Assembly (NCBI GenBank): GCA_024195585.1
Contig: SWBL01000114.1
Span: 1-64,000, forward strand
Length of the DNA: 64,000 bases
Direction: 5' to 3'
Source of the DNA: Aureobasidium sp. EXF-3400
Lineage: Eukaryota > Ascomycota > Dothideomycetes > Dothideales > Saccotheciaceae
In this document: one piece after another, positions 33,694-43,925 of the stretch
Position numbering within the stretch: position 1 is the first letter of the stretch
Layout: each line of letters begins with the position of its first letter
The notes under the pieces: generated by a model
The model's database searches: none
Seen by the model: only the letters and a program-made list of their open reading frames with translations
What the model was told of the DNA's origin: nothing
Position numbers and translations under genes: made by a program

Positions 33694-36600
33694 ATGAATT
33701 CAGGGACTGTGGACTCGGGGGGCGACGTGTATCGTCAATTGGAGCCGCGATGGAATCCCATCTTAATAGTGGCATCGATTGCCATTTCATTCTTGGGAGC
33801 ATTTACTTCGACACAACTTATGGTTCATGCTCGAATGTCGCTGCGGTTTCGTAGCGTCTTGCTGTGGGTGCTGTTTGGCAGTTTTGTGTTTGGAGGTTGC
33901 TCAGTATGGTGTCTACACATGGTGGCAATGCTGGCGTGCGAATTTGATGTGAAGATGGGGGTGAAAACGCCACTCACGGTCTTGAGTGCATTCCTTCCGG
34001 TCTTCTTCACATTTCTGGCTTTGGGCGGTGAATTGCTCTGGGATCGCTGGCATTACACCCGTGGGAGGGAGAGGCGTAAGGCCAGAAGGAAGCGCCAGAA
34101 GACTACTACTCTAAGTCCCGTAGGCAAGACCAGGATTAATAATCATCACACTCTGTCCCTCCACCCAGTGGCAGAGGAGGAAGATGAAGAAGATGGAGAC
34201 TATCAGGATGAAGATATTGCTCCTGATCAACCATTACTATCGAGACCTCGCCCATTGCCTGCTCGAGCTCCGGAAAGTCAAAGCTGGAGTGGACCTAGGA
34301 CAGACTTCTTCAGATCATCACAAGACGGACCTGGGGCTTCATTCGACCAGAGTCGACTGCCATCACCGGGCGCCGTTTCATCTCCTAAGATGGGACCACG
34401 CGACAGCATACGGCCGATCATGAAAAGAAGTGCTTCTGGACGCAGTATCGCAAGTCTGATGGTCACAACGCAGAGTCTCCGGGATGATACTTCTACTGGC
34501 TTTCGAGACGATGCCTCTACGATCAGCTCTGGGTCCTTGAATCCATCCTCCACCGACGGGTCTACATTACGTCGCGAGTCGTCAGCTGGATCGAGTACAA
34601 GTCATGGACTCAGCAGTGCGATGGGACTTGCGTACCGACGGGCTCCTGCATCTACAGTGAATGCATTCGTCGCTACGGCAAAAATCTTGTACTTTGGTAT
34701 GACTCCGAGGAATATACTCCGAGGATTCTTATGGTCCATTGCAATCACTAGTATGCACTACACTGGCATTTATGGATTGGACATCCCGCATGGAAAAGTC
34801 GTTCTTGCTCCTTGGATTGTCCTAGCGTCTGCCTTAATATCCTGGCTAGTCTGCACTGTCGGTTCCATATGCATGACCGAGATGGAAGCTATGCTATCAC
34901 AGCAACTACTGTTCTCAGTAGTCGCAACCACGGGAGTAGCTGCAATGCACTTCACAGGAATGAGAGCGGCTACATTCTGGTCCACATCTCCCCCATCAGA
35001 ACTCGGCGGATACCCACCAGTGATCGCAGCTGCGGTGATTTTGATTGCGTTCTCGACTTGCATTGCTGCAAACGGCCTCTTGGCACATTCTGCCACTGTA
35101 TCCCGCAATAAGCTCGCCGAGATCATTTGGACGCGTCGAGAATTGTGGCGAACGATCGCACAGAAGGAAAATGCAGAGGCAGCTGCTCTTGCGAGAAGCG
35201 AATTCATTGCAGCTGCCAGTCACGAGATCAGAACGCCCCTGCATCACTTGCAAGGGTATAGTGATCTGCTGTCGCAGACACCGTTGAGCGAGGAAGGCCG
35301 AGCCCATCTTGCTGCTATCCAAAGAGCGACCAAAACGCTGTCATTAATCACAAACAATGTACTGGACTGGTCGAAGCTTGAAAAGGACGCCAAAGCAGTT
35401 TGCAAGCCCGTCTCACTGGATATCAGAACAGTGTGCGAGTCAATAATCATCTTGCTTCCGAACAAGGACGACGAGGCAGATGTCGAACTTTGTGTCGTGG
35501 TAGCACCAGATGTTCCGGCTTCTGTGTTCCTAGATGAAACATATATTCATCGCATTCTGATGAACTTGCTTTCCAACGCATGCAAGTTCACGAGATCAGG
35601 CTATATCATTCTCTCTATTGAAGTCAGCGGCGACAAACTGATCGCATCAGTGAGAGATACTGGTATTGGTCTCGATCCGACATTCATCCCTCAAATGTTT
35701 GAGCCATACAAGCAAGGCGAGCAGAAGGGAAACCAGCGAGGTACTGGTCTGGGTCTCAGCATCATCAAGCAACTTTTGCAAGCTATGAACGGCACCATTA
35801 CTGTGGAATCAAGATTTGCCTACTCACAGGATGTGGGACCAAACCAGAGCGGAAGCACGTTTACTGTCACCGTACCTCTTCAGCCTTCTTCTTTGCCTCC
35901 ACAGCCAGCAGATCAACAGGATCAAAGGCATGTAGCAATCTTATCTGAGATTGACACTCGGTCACTCCAAGGCATAAAAACAGCATGGGAGTTATTTGGT
36001 TACCAAGTCACAGTTGCCGCCAACATGTCAGACCTTCCTGAGAAAGAGTGGAAATACATCTGGGCAGACATGCCTTTCCTCCTCAACAACAAAGACCAAT
36101 TCCGACGTCTCATGAAGCGACAAGATTGGCTGGTCTTGGTGCCCTACGATACCCAGAATTCCCTGTCAGATTTACCTGGCATTGTAGCAGCACAAAACAT
36201 AGTTATGCTGCCTCGCCCTCTAGTCTGGCACTCCTTCGCCACCCGAGTCGACGCCGCAAACCGCCGCAGCCGCAGCGCAACAGTCTCCCGCACCCTACGC
36301 TTCGCACCTGTAGTCGAAGTCGTGCAAGACATAGCACCCGTAGAACTCGCCCAAATCAATGCTGAACAACAAGCACGTCAACAGCAGCAGAATCAGCAAA
36401 GAGCACCTTCCCTCGGCGCCGAAGACCACGCGTCCAAGAAACCGGGTTCTCCGGATCCTGTGGCACAACCACAAACTGTGTTGCTGGTCGAAGACAATAT
36501 CATCAATGCCAAACTGTTCCAGAAGATGCTGGTTTCGCTGAAGCATAAAGTCATCCTTGCTCCTGATGGCGAAGCAGCGATTTCTCAGACTCTGGTTCAT

Positions 36601-36939
36601 GATACTGCTATTGATATTATTTTCATGGTAAGCCACTCCTTCCTCCCTTCTTCCTTCCCCTCTCTTTCTTCTCCACTCCCTTCTCTGCATCGTCACTAAC
36701 GAGACTCATAATAGGACCAATCCATGCCCAAAAAAGACGGCATAACGGCCACTGCCGAAATCCGCGCCTTGGAATCTTCAGGAAAACTGCAACGTAAACA
36801 TATTATTGTTGCGTTGACGGCTGTGGTGAATACAGAGTCTAGGGCTAAGTTTAAGGAAGCTGGTGCTGATGATTTTTTGGCTAAGCCGTTGAGTTTGGGG
36901 GGCTTGAAGGATGCTTTGGCTGTGCATTTGGCTTGTTGA
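33694..36939 (+). CDS. MHYT-domain hybrid histidine kinase
   Basis: Two exons, 33694-36627 and 36715-36939; 1052 aa. A membrane sensor with a complete phosphorelay front end. Hydrophobic segments at about residues 20-125 contain WCLHMVAM (His75); a linker of roughly 200 disordered, Arg/Ser-rich residues follows; further membrane segments at about 325-475 contain MHYTG (His355) and MHFTG (His419). The MHYT domain was proposed to bind a metal and sense a diatomic gas; that role is not proven here. Then come the kinase H-box SHEIRTP (His510), N-box MNLLSNACKF, DTGIGLD and GTGLGLSI ATP-lid motifs, a degenerate middle region, and a C-terminal receiver (VLLVEDN, phosphoacceptor Asp979, LAKPLS). The intron falls exactly between Met978 and Asp979. 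No DNA-binding output domain, so it should signal through an HPt protein. Confidence 0.93.
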
Positions 36940-37733
36940 GAGGGTTGGGATCGGGTTAGGGAGGGGCAAGGGTAGCATGAGGGGTGGGTTTGTATTGTGT
37001 ATATTGTATAACAGCAAGATGTGCTTGTATAGGGCGAGAAACAGAAGTCGTTCTTACCGTTTTTGTAATCTAGTCACTTGGTGTGACTCTGGCTATCAGG
37101 TATTTTCCTGCTTCTATGCATGCTTCCCATGAAGATGATTGACTCTTTCTCGGCCTGCGAAATCGATATATCAGACAAATAACTGGAATACCATTTGTAG
37201 AATTACCCTCTGCACACTATGAACAGTCATAGTTTCAAGATCGAATCTCCTCTCACGGTCGGACATACGAATATTCTGAGCGTAATAACATTGCCTGTAT
37301 AGCACCTGCTCTGAATGTATTTATGTGGCTAAACTGCGGCAGCATTTAGCAGCCAGAGGTTGAGTCTAGGACGAACATGTCACCAAACATTACGACAAGT
37401 TCAGACAACAGTCCACCTGGAGTTTCGTGTCAATACAAGTCAAGCACAAGAACAATGACACGCATCTTGAGATTGAGATGACAAAGCTGATGAGTGATTG
37501 TATTGCACAGTGTGGTTTGTTTTCGGTAGGGTTGCGGTAGAAGGCTTCAGGCTTGCCAGACCGAGCACCCGAGGCTTCTCCACAAAATTGAATTGCCGAG
37601 GTGATTGCTGTCATCCATAGAAGTATTTACATGTGCCTGTCTGCCTCCTGCTGATCAGTCTCACACTCAGTATATCCACCAACAACACACACATACTCAG
37701 TATCACAACTGAAAACACACACACACGCACAAA
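36940..37733. promoter_or_regulatory. Intergenic with thiolase promoter
   Basis: 794 bp. Its right part holds two CCGAGG hexamers (37569-37574, 37596-37601) and a CA-rich leader (ACACACACAC-type runs at about 37686-37730) leading into the thiolase ATG. No gene is seen. Confidence 0.55.
37569..37601 (+). promoter_or_regulatory. Pair of FarA/FarB-type CCTCGG elements upstream of thiolase
   Basis: CCGAGG (reverse complement of CCTCGG) occurs at 37569-37574 and 37596-37601, 160 and 133 bp before the start codon. CCTCGG is the core bound by the Zn2Cys6 regulators FarA/FarB that induce fatty-acid catabolism genes in Aspergillus nidulans. Function here is inferred from motif, position and gene. Confidence 0.5.
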
Positions 37734-39106
37734 ATGGCAACAGAAAGACTAAGCTCGGTGCTCCGCCACATCACCCCCGGCAAGAGCCCCATCGACACCA
37801 TGTAAATCTACCTTTGCCCCCGCCATCTAAACCCCATGGAGAGAACTGACAGTCGACGACAGCACATCAAAGAACCCCGATGATATCGTTATCACCCTCG
37901 CCATCCGTACACCCCTGACCAAGGCCAAGAAGGGAGGCTTCAAGGACACCCAACTCGATGGCCTCGTCTTCAAGCTACTCGAGCAAGTCGTCCAGGTAAG
38001 TTCCAGCTCCCAAGCTCCCCCAGCCCTCACCACTACTAACGCACCTCCAGAAATCAAACCTCGATCCCGCACTGGTAGAAGATATCTGCCTCGGCAACGT
38101 CTCAGACGCCAAAGCCGCCTACTACATCCGCGCCGCCTGCCTCGCCGCCGGCTTCCCCGTCAGCACATCCGCATACTCAACCAACCGTTTCTGCAGCTCT
38201 GGTCTCAAGGCCACCCAAGATATCGCCAATCAGATCATGACAGGCTCAATCGAGATTGGCGTTGCCATTGGAGCTGAATCCATGACAGATGGCGGTGACC
38301 GCCTTACCCGCCCTTTCGCTGATGAAATCGTTAATGCGAATCAAAACGCTGCTGATTGTTTGCAACCCATGGGTCAAACTTCTGAGAATGTGGGCAAGGA
38401 CTTTGATATCTCGCGTCAGGAGCAAGATAAATATGCTGCGGAATCTTACCGTAGAGCTGAGGTTGCTCAAAAGGCTGGTTGGTTTGATGATGAAATCACT
38501 CCCATCACCGTCAAGTCAAAGGACCCCAAGACCGGCGAGGTCAAGAATGTCACATTGACTAAAGACGAGGGTCCCCGCTACGGCACCACTGCCGAGTCGC
38601 TTGGTAAAATCCGCCCTGCCTTCCCCGACTACGGCGACCGCAGCACCGGCGGCAACAGTTCTCAAGTCACCGACGGCGCCGCCGCCGTCCTCCTCATGAA
38701 ACGCTCCAAAGCCCTCGAACTCGGTCAACCCATCCTCGCCAAATTCGTCGGCGCCACCGTCGCCGGCCTCGCTCCCCGCATCATGGGCATTGGCCCCACC
38801 GTCGCCATCCCCAAGCTTCTCGCTAAGCACCAAATCACCATCAACGATATCGATGTGATTGAGATTAACGAGGCTTTTGCTTCCATGGCTGTATACTGCA
38901 GAGATACACTCAAAGTAGATTGGAACAAGATGAATCCTCGTGGAGGAGCTATTGCTTTGGGACATCCATTGGGAGCTACGGGAGCCAGACAGATTGTTAC
39001 TGGATTGAGTGAGTGCAGGAGGCAGAAGAAGCAGATTCTACTGACTAGTATGTGTATTGGAACGGGAATGGGGATGGCTGGCTTGTTTGTGAATGAACAG
39101 TTGTAG
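37734..39106 (+). CDS. POT1: Peroxisomal 3-ketoacyl-CoA thiolase
   Basis: Three exons, 37734-37801, 37863-37995 and 38051-39106; 418 aa. It cleaves 3-ketoacyl-CoA in the last step of peroxisomal beta-oxidation. Catalytic residues are visible: nucleophile Cys115 in NRFCSSGL, His372 in LGHPLGATGAR and Cys402 in TSMCIGTGMG. The N-terminus MATERLSSVLRHI contains a PTS2-type signal, R-L-x5-H-I, ending in Ile instead of the usual Leu/Ala. For intron 1 the second of two nearby acceptors (37862) is chosen, because only it keeps frame and gives ITSKNPDDIVIT as in fungal orthologues. Expected to be induced by fatty acids; two CCTCGG-type elements lie upstream. Confidence 0.96.
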
Positions 39107-39213
39107 TTTATGAACGTATGATACATTGTTTCTTTGGTACTTCTACGAAACCCTTCTTCTCTGTGACTTTTTACCGCACACCCTCAACGCTTCATGGGAG
39201 ATGGCAGGAGGCC

Positions 39214-40717
39214 CTAGGGGGCAGGCTCCTCGGTGGTAGACTCCTGAGGGGCAGGGGGAGCAGCAGGTTGCTGAACACCACCCTGTTGAGCAGCGCCCTG
39301 CTGCGAGGAACCCTGCTGAGGACCAGCCTGCTGAAAGGCAGGACGTTGACCACCGCCACCCTGTCCACCAGAGAAGCGAGGTCGAGCAATCAAGCCATGT
39401 TGCATCAACACAAGCTCGATAGCCTCCAAAGAGACCTCTACACGCGACATTGCCACCTGCTCCTGCACAAGATGCACAAGGTGCGCGCTCAACTGATCCC
39501 GCTCAGTCATCATCAGGCGATTGACATGCAAGTGACGGATATACTCGATTTCTTGCTGATAGTGAATGATAACAGCCAATTCAGACAACTGGTTGCTGAC
39601 GAGCATGTGGTGGGTCACGTCGCGAGTGTGTTGTCGATTGGGCGAGCCGTAGGCTGGAGTGATGAAGCCGGGGTTGGAGTTGTAGAAGGCTCCGCTGGTT
39701 GTCTGCCGTGGCATGTTTTGGCCTGCTGGGAGACCGGCGGGCATAGGTTGATTGATTGGGGGGTTGATACGGCCATAGTTTTGAGTAGGCATGTTGCCAG
39801 CAGGAGGGGCCATACGGCCAGGGGGGGGACCCATATTGCGAACGGGACGTTGGGCGTTGTTGGGGTTCTGCTGAGGATGGCCTGCGAAATCCTGACCGTG
39901 GTTGTTCATGGGTGCACTGGCAGCTCTTCCAAGTCCTTGCATCTGGTTCAGATACTGTTGTTGGTACTGTTGCTGAGCCATACTGAAGATGTTAGATAAA
40001 TTCTTTAGTAGTATCAATCGAGAAGAAGACTTACGGAGGCATCTGATGAAGAGGTCCAGTAAAGTTGTTCACAGGAATCGAACCTGGAGGGCCCATGGCA
40101 GTTGCCTGTCTGACACGCTTGGGCGGTGGCTTGGGTCCAACAGGGTTGAAGGAAGCAGCATGACTCTTAATATTAGAATCCTTCTTGCCTTTGGCAATAG
40201 GCTTAGCACCGAGACGAAGAGGAGGCTGCGACGATGTGGTGATCTCGTTGTCGTTGCCGGCGATGGGGTCAGCAGGTGCCTTGGTGTTGGATCCAGTCTT
40301 GGCCTTGGCCTTTCCCTTCTTCTTCTTGCTGCTGTCGTCTTCGTAGTCTTCATCTTCAGGATCCTCCTTCTCGTTCTCATCGGAGCCTTCAACCTCTTCG
40401 CTGTCGCTCTCCTCAACCTCTGCGTGCTTGCGCTTGGCAGGTGTGGTGCTAACATGGCTAGATTGTGTTAGCTGTTGAGGGTGAAATGTGATTTCTGACT
40501 TTGCTTACGACTTGGGAGGACGAGGGCTCACTATGATAGCCAGACCTTGACCACGGGCGTGCACGTCTCTGATATGAGCGCGCAGGTCCCAGTGACGCGG
40601 GTGCACCACTTTGGCATCATCTCCAGTACAGTAGCCGCAGAAGATCTCACACTTGCTGATCTCAAGTGTGCCTTCTCTAGGCCAGTTGTGCTCATGCGTC
40701 TCGTCTCTGCAAGGCAT
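39214..40717 (-). CDS. Zinc-finger, Gln/Pro-rich protein of unknown function
   Basis: Three exons, 40717-40509, 40457-40035 and 39982-39214; 466 aa, all junctions in frame with good donors. I do not recognise the family. The first 70 residues contain a possible C2H2 zinc finger with a long spacer: Cys27, Cys30, His48, His53 (CGYC...AHIRDVH). The middle (about 72-210) is acidic then Lys/Ala-rich, with the likely nuclear localisation sequence KKKKGKAKAK. The C-terminal exon begins MAQQQYQQQY, has Asn/Pro/Gly-rich stretches, one well-structured helical block (about 320-400: QLSELAVIIHYQQEIEYIRHLHV, then RVEVSLEAIELVLMQHGL) and a Gln/Gly/Pro-rich tail. It resembles a nuclear co-regulator; that is inference. 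It is convergent with the thiolase gene (107 bp). Confidence 0.8.
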
Positions 40718-41209
40718 GTTGATGATGGGCTGTCGTGAACAAAGCCGATGTCGAGGAAGAGGAAAGGCGGTTCTTGAGATTCGAAAATGAGGAGTTTGAC
40801 GCCTCTCTACGTGTGAATGCTGCGGCTGTAGGCAAGTGAACGCTTGCACTGTTGACTAGTATGTTCCGGACCCTGTCGAGGGGTTCCGCGACGAAGATCA
40901 ACTCTGCAAAGACGACGGTACGAATCGGTCAAGTCCAGACCAATATAGCCCCTGTATCAAAGCAACCTCCTCAGTAGAGCCACTCAAAAGTTGTATGTAT
41001 CTGTGCAGACGACCTCAGGATGTCTTTGTGACTCGACTGGCACCCATGGTCTACCTTACTTGGTTGGCTTGTCGGCATGGAAACTGACCTACACAGTCCC
41101 AGAATTACCTGGATTCGATAACGACGATGACAACAACGACGACCTCGACGGTCTCGACGACGACGTCGACATCAACCATACTGATGGCTTCTCTAGACCA
41201 GCCTGTCCA
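40718..41209. other. Intergenic: zinc-finger gene promoter and POLI 3' flank
   Basis: 492 bp between two minus-strand genes. A plus-strand frame at 40991-41245 contains an Asp/Asn run from GAC/AAC triplets and overlaps the end of the polymerase gene; I do not accept it as a gene. Confidence 0.45.
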
Positions 41210-43308
41210 TTATTCGACAACCTCATGGAACCGCATGTGAGCTGACATAGCAAACAAGGGTACTGACATGCCACAGATACCGCATCTTTCGTTGTCCTCA
41301 TCCTCTTCTTCCATCCAACTGTTGTCTTCCACTTCAAAAGTTGAGTTAACGATAGGAGACCTAGTCTCTTCTACACTCATCTGAAGGATCGACTCTGCCT
41401 GTGGTGTCAATTGCTCATCAGCATAAGCAGTGAACTCCTTGTGAACGCTCTCTTGACGTCTGAACATACTGCTAATATCGCGACCATTAGCAGTCTTGCT
41501 CTCACCACCTGCTTCTGCCATGTTTGTCACAGCGAGGTTGACCAGACTCAAGTTCCAGCCAGCTTTCTCCGGATGAAGCTTTCTGAACATGCCTATGAGT
41601 GTATCATGAACTAGTCTTTCAGCAAGTACCTCAACACTGTCCATCAAAGAAAGAACGTAGTTTGGCAAGGTCGCAGAGTGTGAGATGCGCTTGAAGCTTC
41701 GAGATCGAGTGCCGTCTGGATTGAGAGGCAAACGAGGTCTGGTAGATAAGCGGATGGTCTTGGGATGAGCAAGCCATCTGCCTGTTGACTTGACTCTCGA
41801 GTTCGTAGGCCTCACTGGTGACTCTGTCTTGACCGACGTGTGTCCGTTTTGAGGATCAGCAATACTGCCTTCAGCGAGTTGATCATACTCAAGCTCGATA
41901 TCGTGTGGAGATCGATCGAGTTCCTCGTCGCCAGATGTGACAAGGTCTATACGCATCCGTTCAATGAGACTGCAACTTAACATCTTGAGCTGCTTCAACA
42001 CTTCGGGCAGAGTATCAAGGCGGATGTAGCTGTCTTCGATGCTGATCTGACTGGGTACAGCCTTCGCGAAGCTCACCTCTGTGTCGTCTACACCATGTAA
42101 GAGCGCCCAGATCCTGATGCCGATACCATGAGGGGAACCAGGGCCGGCCAGTACCTTCTCCAGTATGTCCGAACTCATGCCATCAGCAAGACGAACATCC
42201 TTTACGGTCACATTCTCCTTGGTTTCTCCATAGACAAGACCCTTCTCAAAGTCGGGTTCATGCTGCAGGATATGTTGGCGTATCTTGTAAGCAAGTTTTG
42301 ACCCAATACCAGGAATTTTGCCGATCTCATAGTCATCGATGAAAGATTCAACATTGCTTACCAGTCCCTCTTGACAAAGATATGGAGGTATGAGCGTCGT
42401 CTGGTTCTTTGGCTTGTGCATATTGCCAATGAGTTTTGACAGGAGCTTGGAGGTAGATATGCCGACAGTTGATGTGTATCCTGTCTTCCTCTCAAGCTCA
42501 TTGCGAATGTGGAACGCTAGATGAGAGCCCAGCTTTAGCCTCAGAGAGAGGACTGTATCGTTCGTAGACTCGTCATCTGGCGATGTGGGACCCGTGTAGC
42601 AGGTAGCGTCGAAAGAGAACCCTTGGGTGGGATCGTCTTTCTGCAGGACAAAGAATGACTGCGTTAGATCATGCGGGTTTAACAACGACATGTTGTATTC
42701 AATCATGTCAGTGACATCAAGCCACACCTGTTGGGTATCGACTTCATCAGCAAGATCTCAGACGACACTCGCAACCCAATTACCTCGTCAAAACCTAGTC
42801 TCTCTGCTCTGTCATTCCAGGAGAAGCTACGCAGTAACTGATACAGTGTCTTGCTTGCATCTCTAAAACGACTAATATCTTCACCGAGAACAATGATCAC
42901 ATCTGGGCATATCTGGCGAGCGTCCTTTATGAGCTGTAATTTGCGCAGTCCTCTTCGCCGGGCTTCGTAGTTGCAGGTGACCTGTAGGTTGCCTGATCAG
43001 TCTCTTGTAAAATTCCTCCTAGAATTGCATGTATTGGTAGATGTACAATGATTTGTTTTTGCTGTACAGCCAAGGGCTTCTCTTTAAGGGCTGGATTCTC
43101 AGCTTCAAAGACCGAAGCGTAGAAGCAGTCATCTTTGGGCGGCAGGGTCAGCAAGCTGCATGCTGTATGTGTATTGTTCTATGCAGGTCAACGGACTGTA
43201 CCTACAGTCGAAATGTAGTATCACCCTGTCGTCTTTTCTGCTAGGCAGGATTTGGCGTTTGGCAGATAGCATGTCTCCATTCTCGCTTTTGCTCACAGCA
43301 TTGAACAT
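41210..43308 (-). CDS. POLI: Y-family translesion DNA polymerase, polymerase iota type
   Basis: Four exons, 43308-43206, 43132-43047, 42981-42784 and 42727-41210; 634 aa. It inserts nucleotides opposite damaged bases. The first catalytic motif ILHFDYDCFYAS is reassembled across intron 1, and the second, RLGFDEVWLD, across intron 3. QQKQIIVTCNYEARRRGL and VLGEDISRFRDASK match polymerase iota better than eta. The little-finger/HhH region (IGKIPGIGSKLAYKI) and a basic RRxxS-like C-terminal half follow. The last 24 residues form a small zinc motif, CGIC...AHMRFH (Cys611, Cys614, His626, His630), like the ubiquitin-binding UBZ fingers of translesion polymerases. Start: ATG at 43308; a second in-frame ATG at 43272 is possible. 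Divergent from the sugar transporter gene. Confidence 0.88.
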
Positions 43309-43925
43309 GAAGCTTGTTAGATGAAATGTTGACTGTGACTCTGACTCTGACTCTTGAGAGAGAAACTGCGGAGGAACATAACGGCCGTGCGTAAATGGTT
43401 GGTGCCAAGACCGCCCTTTCCCACTTCCCCGATGGCGGGAGGGATGTCCCCGCTCCCACCCATCGTTGAAACTAGGAAAAGGTCATCCGGCTCCAGGCTA
43501 GAACGGCCTTCGAAAGCACGAAGAAGGGTGCCTTCACCTGATGTCACGATCTATCTCGAGCCGACAACAAGCACTCCAGATGTGTCTCTCGACAAATATT
43601 TGCATGGGATCTCCAACCAGGTAAATGCGCCAGCCAATTTGCCAGGAGTGCAGGATACTCGTATCTTTAAACTCTCGGGGGCACATGCGCATTTCCGCTA
43701 GAACTGGCCTAACTTTGGGGGGTTGTTCCACGCCACGCCGTTCTCTTGCGCGCAGTATTTGTATGCAGCCCGTACCTCCCACTACGGCCGTCTCAGTCGC
43801 GTTTGGCTGTCCCGGTCTTGATCCTCTGCTTGCTCGATTCCTAACACTCGTTCACCCGTTCATTTCCTCTTCTACCTCAAGATCCATGTGCTCGTCGCGC
43901 GACATCCGCTATTGACGTGTCAGTC
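43309..43925. promoter_or_regulatory. Shared upstream region of POLI (-) and the sugar transporter (+)
   Basis: 617 bp between divergent starts. A short (CTGACT)n run is present at about 43330-43352. No gene is seen and no specific regulatory site is claimed. Confidence 0.45.

Noticed and set aside
40991..41245. Asp/Asn-rich small protein on the plus strand
   Set aside because: It overlaps the end of the polymerase gene and depends on a short GAC/AAC run; no promoter, domain or intron support.
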